A DNA stretch of 64,000 nt from Spinacia oleracea. Its lineage: Eukaryota > Streptophyta > Magnoliopsida > Caryophyllales > Amaranthaceae. Positions 44,431 to 54,949 of the stretch are shown piece after piece (within the stretch, counting starts at the first letter, position 1; the number at the start of each line of letters is the position of its first letter). The notes under the pieces were generated by a model. That model was not told where the DNA came from and made no database searches. It saw only the letters and a program-made list of their open reading frames with translations. The translations under genes and the position numbers were made by a program. The stretch spans positions 107,976,141-108,040,140 of the forward strand of contig NC_079487.1 in assembly GCF_020520425.1 (NCBI RefSeq). The letters run 5' to 3'.

Positions 44431-45983
44431 TAGAGGTGTCCATTCGGACAAACGGGTCGGGTTCGAGTCCGGGTCATCGATTCGGGTTCAAACGGGTTCA
44501 TCTGGCTATCGGGTAGGGTTGAAAAATTAAAGGTTTGGTTCGGTTCGGGTTGGTTGACACGGGTTCATATCGGGTCAGGGTCAAATCGGGTCGGGATAGA
44601 TTGGGTCGGTTGTAACCGATTTTGTCGGGTTAATTATATCGGGTCGATTCATGTCGGGTCGGATTATAGTCGGGTCGGGTCAGTTCGGTTCGATTTGGGA
44701 CATGTCGGGGGTGTAAACGGGTTTAGCTAGGTTGTAACACGTTCATATCATATCGGGTCCGGTTCATATTGGGTCTGGTTCTTATCGGGTCGGGTTCATG
44801 TCAGGTCGAATTAATTCGGATACAAATATTATAAACAATATTGGGTTATTACTAAAATCACATTTTTAAATACGTTTATATTATAATACGGATGTTTGAA
44901 TTAGAAGACAAGGGAGACAACTAAATTTTAAAAGTGTTAAAAATTTAAAACCAGTAGAGTTAGTGAGTATATAGTATATATATGACTTAGTTTTATCATA
45001 GATAACGATAAACTAATGACTAATAGAATTTATCACTTTGTATTCATGAAACATTTCTAGATGAATTAATAACTAATAACGTAATAATTAATAATCGATA
45101 ATAATGAACTAATACATAATGAATTTGTAAAGTTTGTAAATACAAGTTTATCATATATTCATATATTGGTTTAAATTAATAGCAACGAGACTAACATCTT
45201 CAACAACGAAACCTGACAAACAAGTTCAATTGTTAATGAATTAAGTCGATTCAGTTAAAACAACGTAGTTTTTCGATTAGTTCATTGGTTATAACTTATA
45301 ATAAGACTACAAATGTTGGTTTTTCTACCTAAAAGAGCGACTCGATCACAGATCCGTTGTGAAAACATCCTCACCGTGTCAGTTATTAGAGATTTATAGC
45401 TTATTATTTTTTGATGTAAACTATTAGCCAAATTAATAATTTATTATCTTTCTTATCTTGACATTAATTTATAAAAACGTTATAGTATATAGTACAACTT
45501 TTAAATTAGATCAAATAAAATGTGTTAGAGTTGTAAATAGTTCGGTGGAAACGAGTTATATATAAACGGTTTGGATTAAACGGGTTGTAAACGGGTTACG
45601 GGTTGTAAATGGTTCGGGATTGGGGTAGTAAACGGTCCGGGTTGAAACAGTTTGTGTTGTAAATGGTCGGGGTTATAAACGTTCCGGATTAAACGGGTTT
45701 TTCCTGGGTTGAAACAGTTGGGATTGAAACCAATCGCGTCATTAACGATTTTCTGGTCCACTCGATTCGGGTAGAAACGGTTCAGTTTGCCGCATGACAG
45801 TTTGTTATCGAGTTTCGGGTCTTAATCGGGTTAATAATTTCAAGACGGTTCGGGTTTGGATTGAATATTATCAGATCGGATCGGGATTCGGGTTCCAGCT
45901 CACGGGTTATTAACGATTTGAGTTGTTAAAGATCGGATTAACCTAGCGGGTTCAACGGTTCGGGTTGAGAATTGAAAGCTCTA
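44431..45983. mobile_element. hAT-like element rich in GGGTCGGGTT
   Basis: Starts TAGAGGTGTCCATTCGG and ends near AAAGCTCTA. Both ends carry many GGGTCGGGT/CGGGTTG motifs and the middle is AT-rich. The left end matches the family of 49914-50907, but the right end and the target duplication have decayed. Confidence 0.6.
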
Positions 45984-47300
45984 GTTTTCATGCTTATTTT
46001 GCTTAGATCTTTTAGCTGTAAGTTCTATTGTGTGACATGTGTTAGTAGTTACTTAGGTTAGGGGTTGCGTGACCCCTAGTAGTATTATAGCATGAAACTC
46101 TTTCTTCGTTAAGTTATCTGTAATCTTGATGTATGCTATCCTTTTCTAGTTGGTGTAATGTTAAGTTGTTGCTTGACATGGGTGTATGAGCATATATGTT
46201 AGTTGGACTTAGGTTGATCTTACTTGTTTATTTTCTTGCTCCAAATCGAAGGAAAAGTGTGATATGTAGACTATAGTCGTTCTCTTATATAGACATGGAG
46301 TACGGAGCCGTTGACACCGTAAATACTCCCTTTTGACCTGGAAAAGAAATGTTCTTTGTTTTGACCTTAGGAGAGCGGATATAGTATGTGTTGAGCCTCA
46401 TTTCTATTTACTTTTGTTTCTTGGTTGACGATCAGACCCTATTTAGGAAATCGAAAACACAACTCTAGATTCCTTGAACTACACTGTGACCATCGAGTGA
46501 GAATTGTTAGTGTTAGTGCGCAATTGCCCCTAGATTAGCAAGTAAATCATCTCGTATTCATGTATAAGTGAGTAGGAGAGGCTTTCATTTTCCATAGATA
46601 CATTAAGAGGAATCCTTCTTCCCTAGTCATATCCTTTAGCATAGATTATATCGTTCATGCAATTGGTGACAAGTTGTGGAAAAAACCCAAAACCAATGAT
46701 TGTTTATATGAAGTAAGGTGTGCTAGTAGTTGAATGTTTGTAGCTAGTATATATATAGAAAACGCTTGATTCCCGAGAGTTTGACCCCTTACTTACCCCT
46801 TGTTTACTATATTTATTGTAATGTCATAAAATTGAGTCAAGTGAAATTACGTATATTATCACTTGTGTTCGTCTTAGGATATAACGCCTCCTATGGGGCA
46901 TCATAACCCATGAATTATCCCTACCACAGAGTACTCCTTGTTAATATTATTTGTAATTTCAATAAGAATAGTTTGAAATTTCACAAAAATGAGAATTAAT
47001 AAACGGATCTATGAACAATATTTTTTTTACTAAACAAGATTGGTTAGTTTAAAGAGTGTTTCTTCATTTAATGTTTCCTTGGATAAATAATCCTTCGAAT
47101 CTATTATTTATTCAAGTGGTTCTAAAAATAATTATTGACTAAATGAATTACCGAGAGGATGACATACTAATGAAAAAAACTATAAATCCAAGAACAAATA
47201 TCTATATGATGATGTAACTTTTGTATTTGTATTTTCTTTTGGTTCATGAGATTTTATTTTTAGTGTTACGGAGTATGAATTTATATAAATCATCTGGTTG
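45984..47300. other. Intergenic, no gene seen
   Basis: No frame or motif of note. One TACGGAGTA motif at 47267. Confidence 0.5.
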
Positions 47301-47308
47301 TTGCAGTG

Positions 47309-48502
47309 TCATGGAGTTGAAAAGGGATCCGAGATCAGTGAAAGGCATAAGTTTCCCGTATTCATAGGCTTGCACTGAGTATGCTTGTTACGGATTTGGG
47401 CTTCGCAGACCAGACCCAAGAAGGCCACCAGTGGGTCTGTTTTGGACTGGAGTACGTGCAGAGGGGTAGGGGATAGGTGCAGTGGCCCAATACTATTGTT
47501 GAGGCCACTAGTGTGTTGGTCTAGGCCAGAAAGCTTGTTGTTGCCATTGGGGCTGCCATTGGGCATGTTGAGAGGTGTTGTTGGAGATTTGTTGGTTGTG
47601 GTTGTTAATTTCCACACCAACCCCTCTCTCCCCTTGCCTTTTCCACCACGACCATATCCACGTCCACGGTCAGAACTGACACCGCGGTTGTCGACGGCGC
47701 CACCAGGGTTGTGATGCTGGTGGGTCTTTGGCGGTGAGCCACCTCCGGATGGGATGGAGTGAGGAACAACAAGTGCGGTGTCGTTGTGATAGTCATGGCT
47801 TGCGCGACGCCAATATTCCAATTGAAGGGAAGAACGAGCCCTAGAAAAACTTGGAAATGGCTTTGATTGTTGAATCATGGTGGCGATAGTGTCGTACTCA
47901 CCCTTGGTTAGCCCCTTAACCATCTGCAAAACCATCCGTTCTTCTGTGATCGGGTGATTGATGTCGACTAACTAATCGACAAGGAGTTTGATTTGTTGAC
48001 AATAATCTGTGATGTTAGAAAAATCCGTGAGTCGAGTGTTCGTAAACTGATCCTCCAAGTACAGTGCTCTAGTGGTTTTGTTTTCGTGAAACAGTTCCTC
48101 CGGGCGCTTCCATAATTCGTGAGTCGTGGTTACGGGTTTCATGATCGTATGGGCAAGGTCTTGAGAGATTGTGCCATATATCCATAACTTAACAATGACG
48201 TCTAACATTTTCCATGTGAGTTCATCAACATCATGAGGGCGGGGAACGAAGATGTCAATGTGATCGACGACGTTGAATGCACATACGTGAATCTAGAAGT
48301 ATTCAACCCAAGCCGCATAGTGACAAGTTTCTTGATCAAGAACAGTGTGTATGGGATTCTTGATGTTGTTGACGGCAAAGGCAGGGTGAAAAGAGGGAGG
48401 AGGAGGAGGAGGGGGGAGGAGTGACATCGTCGGAGGTGGACAAGGACTTGGTGGGTTGCACCATAGATGCGGGAGAAGGGAGTACGGCGCACGACTGAAC
48501 AT
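47309..48502 (-). pseudogene. copia gag (UBN2 type) fragment with two TAG codons
   Basis: One minus-strand frame carries the UBN2/retrotransposon gag pattern: HYAAWVEYF, LWIYGTISQDLAHTI, ALYLEDQFTNTRL, then MVLQMVKGLTKGEYDTIATMIQQS, followed by a Gly/Arg-rich stretch GRGYGRGGKGKGREG. TAG codons at 48293-48295 and 47972-47974 interrupt it without frame change. It ends at 47309 with no protease or pol. The primer site and LTR-like sequence lie just upstream, so this is a retrotransposon remnant and not a host gene. Confidence 0.8.
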
Positions 48503-48542
48503 AGGAACGAGATCATGAAAAAATAATCAGGAATTTTCCTTA

Positions 48543-48555
48543 GGCTGTGATACCA
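48543..48555 (-). other. Primer binding site of the gag fragment's element
   Basis: TGGTATCACAGCC on the minus strand is one mismatch from the initiator-Met primer site. Confidence 0.7.
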
Positions 48556-48697
48556 CGTAGAATAGTGTAATTCTCCCTGATTTGGTATATTCTTGTTAAT
48601 CAATATTTATAGGTATACAACCCTAATTCTATGAGAATTCTAATTTACATAATTACACAAAGTCTTTCTTTACAGAATATAGGAAAGAATATTACCA
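48556..48697 (-). repeat. Probable short 5' LTR of the gag element
   Basis: About 120-140 bp between the primer site and the Stowaway element, containing a TATAAATATT. No second LTR was found near 47.3 kb, so the element is truncated on that side. Confidence 0.5.
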
Positions 48698-48699
48698 TA

Positions 48700-49033
48700 C
48701 TCCCTCCGTCCCTTAATACTCGTCCTAGTTTGACCGGCACAAAGTTTTATGAAATTTAATTGACTTACAGAGTATTAATTTATTAGGTTGTAGTTGATAG
48801 TGGGGTATTTTTTTTTTTTTTTAAATATAGTTAGTGGAAAAAGTGTCAAATAAAGGGGGTGGGGGTGGATTGAATTTTTTTAATGCTTTTTAAGAAAGTA
48901 AGAATATATGTGGACCATGGTCAAGTGAGAGAAATGATATAATATTAGTAAGTATACTATTTATAGTAATGGGGCGAGTACTAAGGGATGACTTTATAAG
49001 GAAATCGAAGCGAGTATTAAGTGACGGAGGGAG
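48700..49033. mobile_element. Stowaway MITE
   Basis: CTCCCTCCGTCCCTTAATAC at the left is matched by GTATTAAGTGACGGAGGGAG at the right, with TA on both sides (48698-48699 and 49034-49035). Confidence 0.9.
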
Positions 49034-49035
49034 TA

Positions 49036-49904
49036 TATTCTATCAGTCGAGTCCATTTGATCACCAGATTTCCATCACCGACGAGGGGTGTATGTTTGGT
49101 TGTATAATTGCTCTTTTTCAGTTGATTTAAGTATTTTTTTTTAAGTTTTATCTTCATAGTTCTTGTTGTGTTCTTCGATCAACAAGTTTTGGAGTTTCTA
49201 ATCGATTGAGGAAGTGTGGTAGGTTTTTGTTGGCATATGTGCTATCACCCACCGATGTTTCCGTGGTTTTTGTCGCCGCTAGGGTGGTTCCTTCGCTTCT
49301 CTGTCATCGTTCAAGTTCCTTCCAAGTTTGATTGGTACATTTTCTCTTTGTTTATTTTCCCTTTTGGTTGATCATCTCTTTTTTGAGGCGTTTGTTGGGT
49401 CTATAGATTGGTTGATGCTTTGGGGTTTCTTAAGTAGGATTTTCTTTCTTCGTAATAATTGTCTGTTCTGCTGGCTTGGTGTATTCTGGATGCGTATGTT
49501 AATTTGGGGGATTGGTGTTACGTGGGTTTGGGCGTCTCAAGGGATTTTGCTGGTTTTATGGTGTTTGCAGGAAGAGGTTATATATGCCTTGCTTCGTCTT
49601 TTTAGGCAGGGTGTCGACCCTCTCTTATGCGGGGGAGGCAAACCAGTGTGGTTATAATCTTAAGGTTGTTGTTGCTGGGGTTTCCTTAGGAGGTTATTTG
49701 ATGGACTTAGTGCCCTTGTGGTTTCTTTTGTTAGTTTCTTGGTGATGATATTGTTTGTCATCGTTGTTAATCCATATCTTGAAGGAGGCTCTCCATCATT
49801 AATGTTTGGGGTCAACAAAGCCCTCAAGTTTCTTGTTATCTCCATGGTTGGATCGGAGTTGTGAGAAGAGAACCTACCCTGTTCTTGCACTGAATCATTA
49901 GATC
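49036..49904. other. Unassigned, no gene supported
   Basis: Slightly higher G+T than its surroundings, with a plus-strand frame of 109 codons (49328-49657) rich in Leu/Trp/Phe and lacking any domain I know. It could be the leader region of a retroelement. Confidence 0.35.
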
Positions 49905-49913
49905 ATTAATAAT

Positions 49914-50907
49914 TAGAGGTGTCAGAAGTTGACCCGACTCCGAAAAACCATATGTTTCGAACTCTAACCGAACTGGTTTGACCCGGAAATTTCAAGACCG
50001 AAACCCGTTCTGTAACCGATTTGACTTTACCCGACACCCGTTTCACCCGATCTGAACTCCACCCGTAACCAGTTTGATCCGACCCGATCTCCACCTGTCA
50101 CTGGTTAGATTCCACCCAAACTCCACCCGACACCGATTTGACCCGACCGAACTTCACCGGATACCGATTTGACCCGGTAAATATCTGATTTGACCCGATT
50201 TGATTTGACCCGAACTGTTGTATAACCGACACCGATTTGACCCGACCTAAACTCCACCCGAACTGTTATTATTTAGTAAGTTGAATTTTGTGTCAACTCA
50301 AAGAGTTATATTCTACTGTAGATTTATATATATTGTGTATCTACTGTTTACATATGGTTCTCGTTATATAATCATTAATCATCTTATAACTTAAAACAAA
50401 CTCTAATTGATATAACGATGTTGTAGTTTAGTAAATTAAAAATACTCGTAAATACGTAGATTAATAACTGGATTAATTAGAAATAGAATGAAAACATTAA
50501 TCGATAATGACTTGAAAAGATCTAGAATGAAATCGATCTAACCCGAGACCTAACTGAGATGACCCGAACCGAAATCGAACTGGTGCTGAATTGACCCGAA
50601 CTGAAATGACCTGAGTCAAAGTTTACCCGACCCAAAGTTACCCGGCCCTAGTTTGACCCGACAAAACCTGTTTACAACCCGACACGGGATCACCGGGTTC
50701 GTTTTTTACCCGAACCGAACTTGACCCGTCCAGAAATTTACCCGGACCCGACAACAATTGACCTGAAATTTACCCGAACTGAATAGACCTGACCCAAACC
50801 CGATCTGATCCCGAAAACTTTTAACCCGAACTTGACCCGAACCGAATAGACCCGAACTGTCATGGGTCAAACCACAACCCATCCGGTGACCCGATTTGAC
50901 ACCTCTA
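49914..50907. mobile_element. hAT-like element rich in TTGACCCGA
   Basis: Perfect 11 bp inverted ends TAGAGGTGTCA/TGACACCTCTA are flanked by an exact 8 bp duplication TTAATAAT (49906-49913 and 50908-50915). Both flanks are filled with GACCCGA-type motifs. No transposase. Confidence 0.9.
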
Positions 50908-50915
50908 TTAATAAT

Positions 50916-52426
50916 GCCGATTGCACAATGTAACGTAGATATCAAAAGCAAAAGTTTATTTTATTTTTTTTAAAGGAAAAGCTAAAGATTTTTTTGTTCA
51001 ACTAAAGATTGCTAAGGCTATAATTGAGGATTATCAATTCTCCTAATATTTAGGGCCCTAATATCTAATACATCCATTTCAAATTGATATTTATAATTTT
51101 CGTTTTAGTCTGTTTCATAATGATTTTTACATTGTGTTTTATACTATTCTTTAAACATGAAAATGTACCATCTTAACTGTCTTACCCCACAAAATTTACA
51201 TATTTTCACTCATTTTCTCTTACTTTAATAACATTTTCTTACATCCATCCACTTTTTTTACACTATCTCTTTTATTTTATACATATTTTAGTATACTCGT
51301 CATGTTTTTGCACACTTTATCACATTTTACCCACTTTATTACATTTAGGCCATGTTCTGTTCATCTTATTTCCACTTATTTCGGGAAAAATAACTTCACA
51401 TAAGTTCAAATAAGTTCAGATAAGATCAGATAAGATAAGTTCAGGAAATACAATTCACGATGAATTAAAAGATGAAATATTTAGATTAAATCAATATAGG
51501 CTATGTAGCGTACGTTATGCGTGCTTTGGATGCATATTATAAAATTTCACCAATCTATCACTACCGTCTATCTAGAAGATTGAACATAAATTGTTTTTAA
51601 ATAATAAAATACGTAGCACTATAATTCCATAGAAGTAAATGGAAACTGAAACCTTGTTTACTGTTTATGCCAAATTTCGTATAGACGACCTTTGGTTGGG
51701 ACATAGACGACTAGATAAAATAAAGTATGCAAATGACGGGAGATAAATGACAGAAAATAAAGAGAGACGAGACGAGAGATGGTGACGCGGAAAACCCGAA
51801 AGGGATAAAAACCGCGGGTGGCAATGAGTTCACCAATCTACTATGTTGTCGGCATAAATAGCCTAGGTACGTGTGTACATGTACAATGTATATTTTCGTA
51901 TATGTAGACATAGCTAATAATGAAGCATAAATGTGAGAAGATATTTACACGAAGAATAATGGGTTAGGGATTGCCCGGAAAGGTAATTGGTAATAAGTAT
52001 TTATCATCGGTGTATATGGCGTAGCCTTTGTAATGTCAGAGATGTTGGCATATGAGAATGAGGTAATATGATGAGATCCGAAATAGGAAGTGCCCAATTA
52101 TCGTAGAAGGTTGGTCTTTATATAGGACTTTGGTGCGGCATTTGTTGAGGGAGTTGTGCTAGTAGTGCTCCTTGAATTGCTCAACTGATTCCTTGATCTC
52201 CTCCAACCGTTTGCTTGATCTTTGCTAACCTCTTTGACCTTGCCCAACAAGTCTTCCATGACTCAGCCATAACCGCTCCTCAAACATAGGAACAGACCGC
52301 GACATGTACGGTACGAAACGATCCATAACATTTACAATAAAATTGATTATGAGAAGATTCTAAAACTCGAATATCTTCCAACCCCAATGATAGAGATTGA
52401 AAAAGCCTAAATTACTTTGACATGAG
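50916..52426. other. Intergenic, with a fragment of the 9.7 kb element family
   Basis: At about 51355-51450, GGCCATGTTCTGTTCATCTT and the following TTCAGATAAGATCAGATAAG resemble the end of the 9691-12590 element. No gene is seen elsewhere. Confidence 0.45.
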
Positions 52427-52439
52427 TATGATATATAGA

Positions 52440-53867
52440 ACTCTTTTTTCTCTCCCTTTTCTCTCTTCTTCTTTTTTTTTTTTTTTTTTTTTTACTAAGC
52501 AAGTAGAGTGGTATATATATATATATCAACAAACAACTTTACAACCTAACTTCTCAAGTGGACAGGCCCACTGAAAAAGATTCAAAACAGGCCCAACAAA
52601 GGCCAAAACAGCAAAATTATCCCTCTATAAGGGAAGTATACCAAGTATGATCTTTATGACTTATGTTTCTAGGCAAAATTGCTGAAACTCTACACTGTAC
52701 ATGGTGTTTAATGTTGTTGCAAACCTTATTTACTCTGCATACTTGGCCATTCCACAGAGCATTGTTCCTTTCCTTCCAAATATGGTAAACTGTACACATG
52801 ACAGCAGCATATATGACCTCTTTTCTGAATTTAGTAACTGATTTTTTATGCAACCAGTTAACCAGTTCTGGTAGATTCCTGGTGCACCTGATGCCCAACC
52901 ATGAACCAATCTGATGCCAACATCTCTCACTGAAAGGACAACCACTGAAAAGATGCATGTGATCCTCAACTGCAATGCCACACAACAGACAGGTATTGTC
53001 AGTTGTAACACCAATCTTCATTAACCTGTCTTTGGTGTTCAATCTACCTAGCAATGCAAGCCAGATAGTCTCCCCATACAGCAGTAGTCCAGTATTGAAC
53101 TGGAGCAGGACCCATCAACTTCAAATAAGCTTTCTTTATGGAGTACTTGCTGATAGCCATCAACTGGTTTTCAATAATATGTTGTTTCATCAAATCCTTG
53201 ATCTGGCAGATGGCCCTCCAGTACCAACTATCATCACTCTTAGGGGAGTAGTCCCACCAGGATTTACCTTTCAAGTAAACTGAGTGAATCCACTGAACCC
53301 AAATATTCTCCTTGCTCTCTTTCTCTTTCAAAACCCTAATTTTCTAGGGGCTACCACCAACCATTAGGTTGATGGTAAGCCCCATTTTTCTTGTTTTTCA
53401 TAGCTTTTGATTTCATGTTCGGAATAAAAACTTCATTCTCTCTCTATTGGGGAGCTTTTTTACCCATTTATTGGGTTATCTGTACCCATTTATTGGGTTT
53501 TATCTCTCTCCTTATGAGAGTTTGGGGCCATGTTTTTAATTTCGCAGGAAAAGTTGATTTATTGATGAAGATTTGTGCGGAGTTACAACGGATGTCATTC
53601 TCACGTCTACAATCAATTGAATCAGATTTAATTCAATACCAAAGCTACAATAGATCGAAAGACCCCCTCGTTGAAGGCTGTATCAAACAGCGATGTGAAA
53701 GAGGGTATTCATCATTGTCAGATCTCACCTACAACGATCGTGGTATTGTCGGATTAGAATTATGTTTGATCCAAATTGTTTTGTATTTGTTAGTTTTGAT
53801 TTCTATTGTAGATGTCGTATGACTATTTTATTAATGAACTAATTTTTACCTTCAAAAAAAAAAAGAT
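52440..53867 (+). mobile_element. Poly(A) retroelement interrupted by a LINE
   Basis: Flanking 13 bp repeats TATGATATATAGA (52427-52439) and TATGATATATGGA (53868-53880) bracket a plus-strand element. It starts with a pyrimidine-rich leader, is interrupted at about 52472-53331 by a minus-strand LINE, and ends in a poly(A) run (53854-53865). Its own sequence is about 560 bp. The frame 53391-53822 (143 codons) includes MSFSRLQSIESDLIQYQ and has no domain I recognise. It may be an internally deleted LINE or a processed transcript. Confidence 0.55.
52472..53331 (-). mobile_element. 5'-truncated L1 LINE, zf-RVT region, frameshifted
   Basis: Minus-strand frames 53331-53044 (WIHSVYLKGKSWWDY, KYSIKKAYLKLMG) and 53054-52617 (GRLNTKDRLMKIG, CLLCGIAVEDHMHLFSGC, IWKERNNALW) are the two halves of a plant L1 zf-RVT region, joined by a one-base frameshift near 53050. 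A 3' UTR of about 120 bp and a poly(A) tail (T run at about 52472-52493) follow. No RNase H. Confidence 0.85.
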
Positions 53868-54038
53868 ATGATATATGGAGGTCCTCGTAATCGTGGATCT
53901 TATATATGGGTCATTTAGGACTTGGATCGATCCTAATCTATTTGACATAACTTCATATCAAAACATCCAATTAAACACTAATTCTCACCTAGCTTAGTCA
54001 CCAAGATTGCATGAGGATGGACCTATTTATATTGGGCG

Positions 54039-54367
54039 ATGATAAAGGTCGCAAGTTACGACAACCTTTAGTTGTCTGAATCTTACATGTCGGGGTTTAA
54101 TTGGTACATATAGGAACCACGTAGGTTGTGCGTCATCAGAATATTTTTACTATCAATGTAATATTTTACTATGAAAAAATGTAAATAAGATAGTCGATAA
54201 AAAGATGAAAACAAATTAGAATGTTAAGATTTTTCTACATTTTTTTTGAAACATGTATAATAGGTTATATAAGTTAAATATTTTAATTTCTAATTTAAAT
54301 CATGACACATAAACATGTCATGTTATCATTGTGACACGGCTTAAAGGTCGCATGTAACCTTTATCAT
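54039..54367. mobile_element. MITE, ATGATAAAGG family
   Basis: Ends ATGATAAAGG and CCTTTATCAT, with shared interior text AAACATGTATAATAGGTTAT and CATGACAC also seen in the copy at 57532-57933 in the opposite orientation. Confidence 0.8.
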
Positions 54368-54473
54368 TTTCGATCAATATTATCGGAGGATAAATTTTAG
54401 CGTATAAACCGGATGTGCCTTATAGGATATGATTAACAAGTTAGGTAGAATGCACACCAAAATAAAAGATGAA

Positions 54474-54582
54474 TGAGAGTGATGGATAGCTCAGTTGGTT
54501 AGAGCTTCCATCCCGGTTCCAGATGATCTGGGATCGATTCTCATCCCCACCCTTGTAGCTCATTTGCACCAAAAAAAAATAA
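54474..54582 (+). mobile_element. Short tRNA-derived SINE with 15 bp target duplication
   Basis: Box A TAGCTCAGTTGGTTAGAGC, box B GGGATCGATTCTC, a body ending CTCATTTGCACC and a poly(A) run lie between exact copies of AAAATAAAAGATGAA (54459-54473 and 54583-54597). Confidence 0.9.
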
Positions 54583-54836
54583 AAAATAAAAGATGAAATA
54601 TTCAGAACTATTTCAACGTAGTGGACGCACATTTCAAAATTTCATCAATCTATCACTAATTGTGTAAGAGAATATAAATTATTTCGAAATAGCAAAATAA
54701 AGTCCACTATTTATTCGAAAACATGCATAAATTAAATAAGATAATAAGTGTATGGTGAACAAGCAGAATAAGTTCTTACAGATCCATATGGTAAAAATGT
54801 AAGATTATGACTTCCACGTACTTCGTATGTACATAG

Positions 54837-54949
54837 TATTTAAATAGATATCTTGAGCATGAAATTCTACCAAAACACACATCAACCAACACACAACATA
54901 CGCAATACTTGCTTACATAAACATTTGCACCTTATTTTCTGCATACGAA
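54837..54949 (+). promoter_or_regulatory. TATA region and leader of the jacalin gene
   Basis: TATTTAAATAG at 54837-54847 lies about 100 bp upstream of the ATG, a normal plant spacing, followed by an A/C-rich leader. Confidence 0.55.

Noticed and set aside
47385-47714. Plus-strand frame of 109 codons
   Set aside because: It is the antisense of the copia gag frame on the minus strand.
49328-49657. Plus-strand frame of 109 codons rich in Trp/Leu
   Set aside because: Composition follows the T/G-rich DNA. No domain and no gene context.
54474-54555. Possible tRNA gene
   Set aside because: Boxes A and B are good, but the cloverleaf does not close, a poly(A) tail follows, and a 15 bp target duplication brackets it, so it is a SINE.
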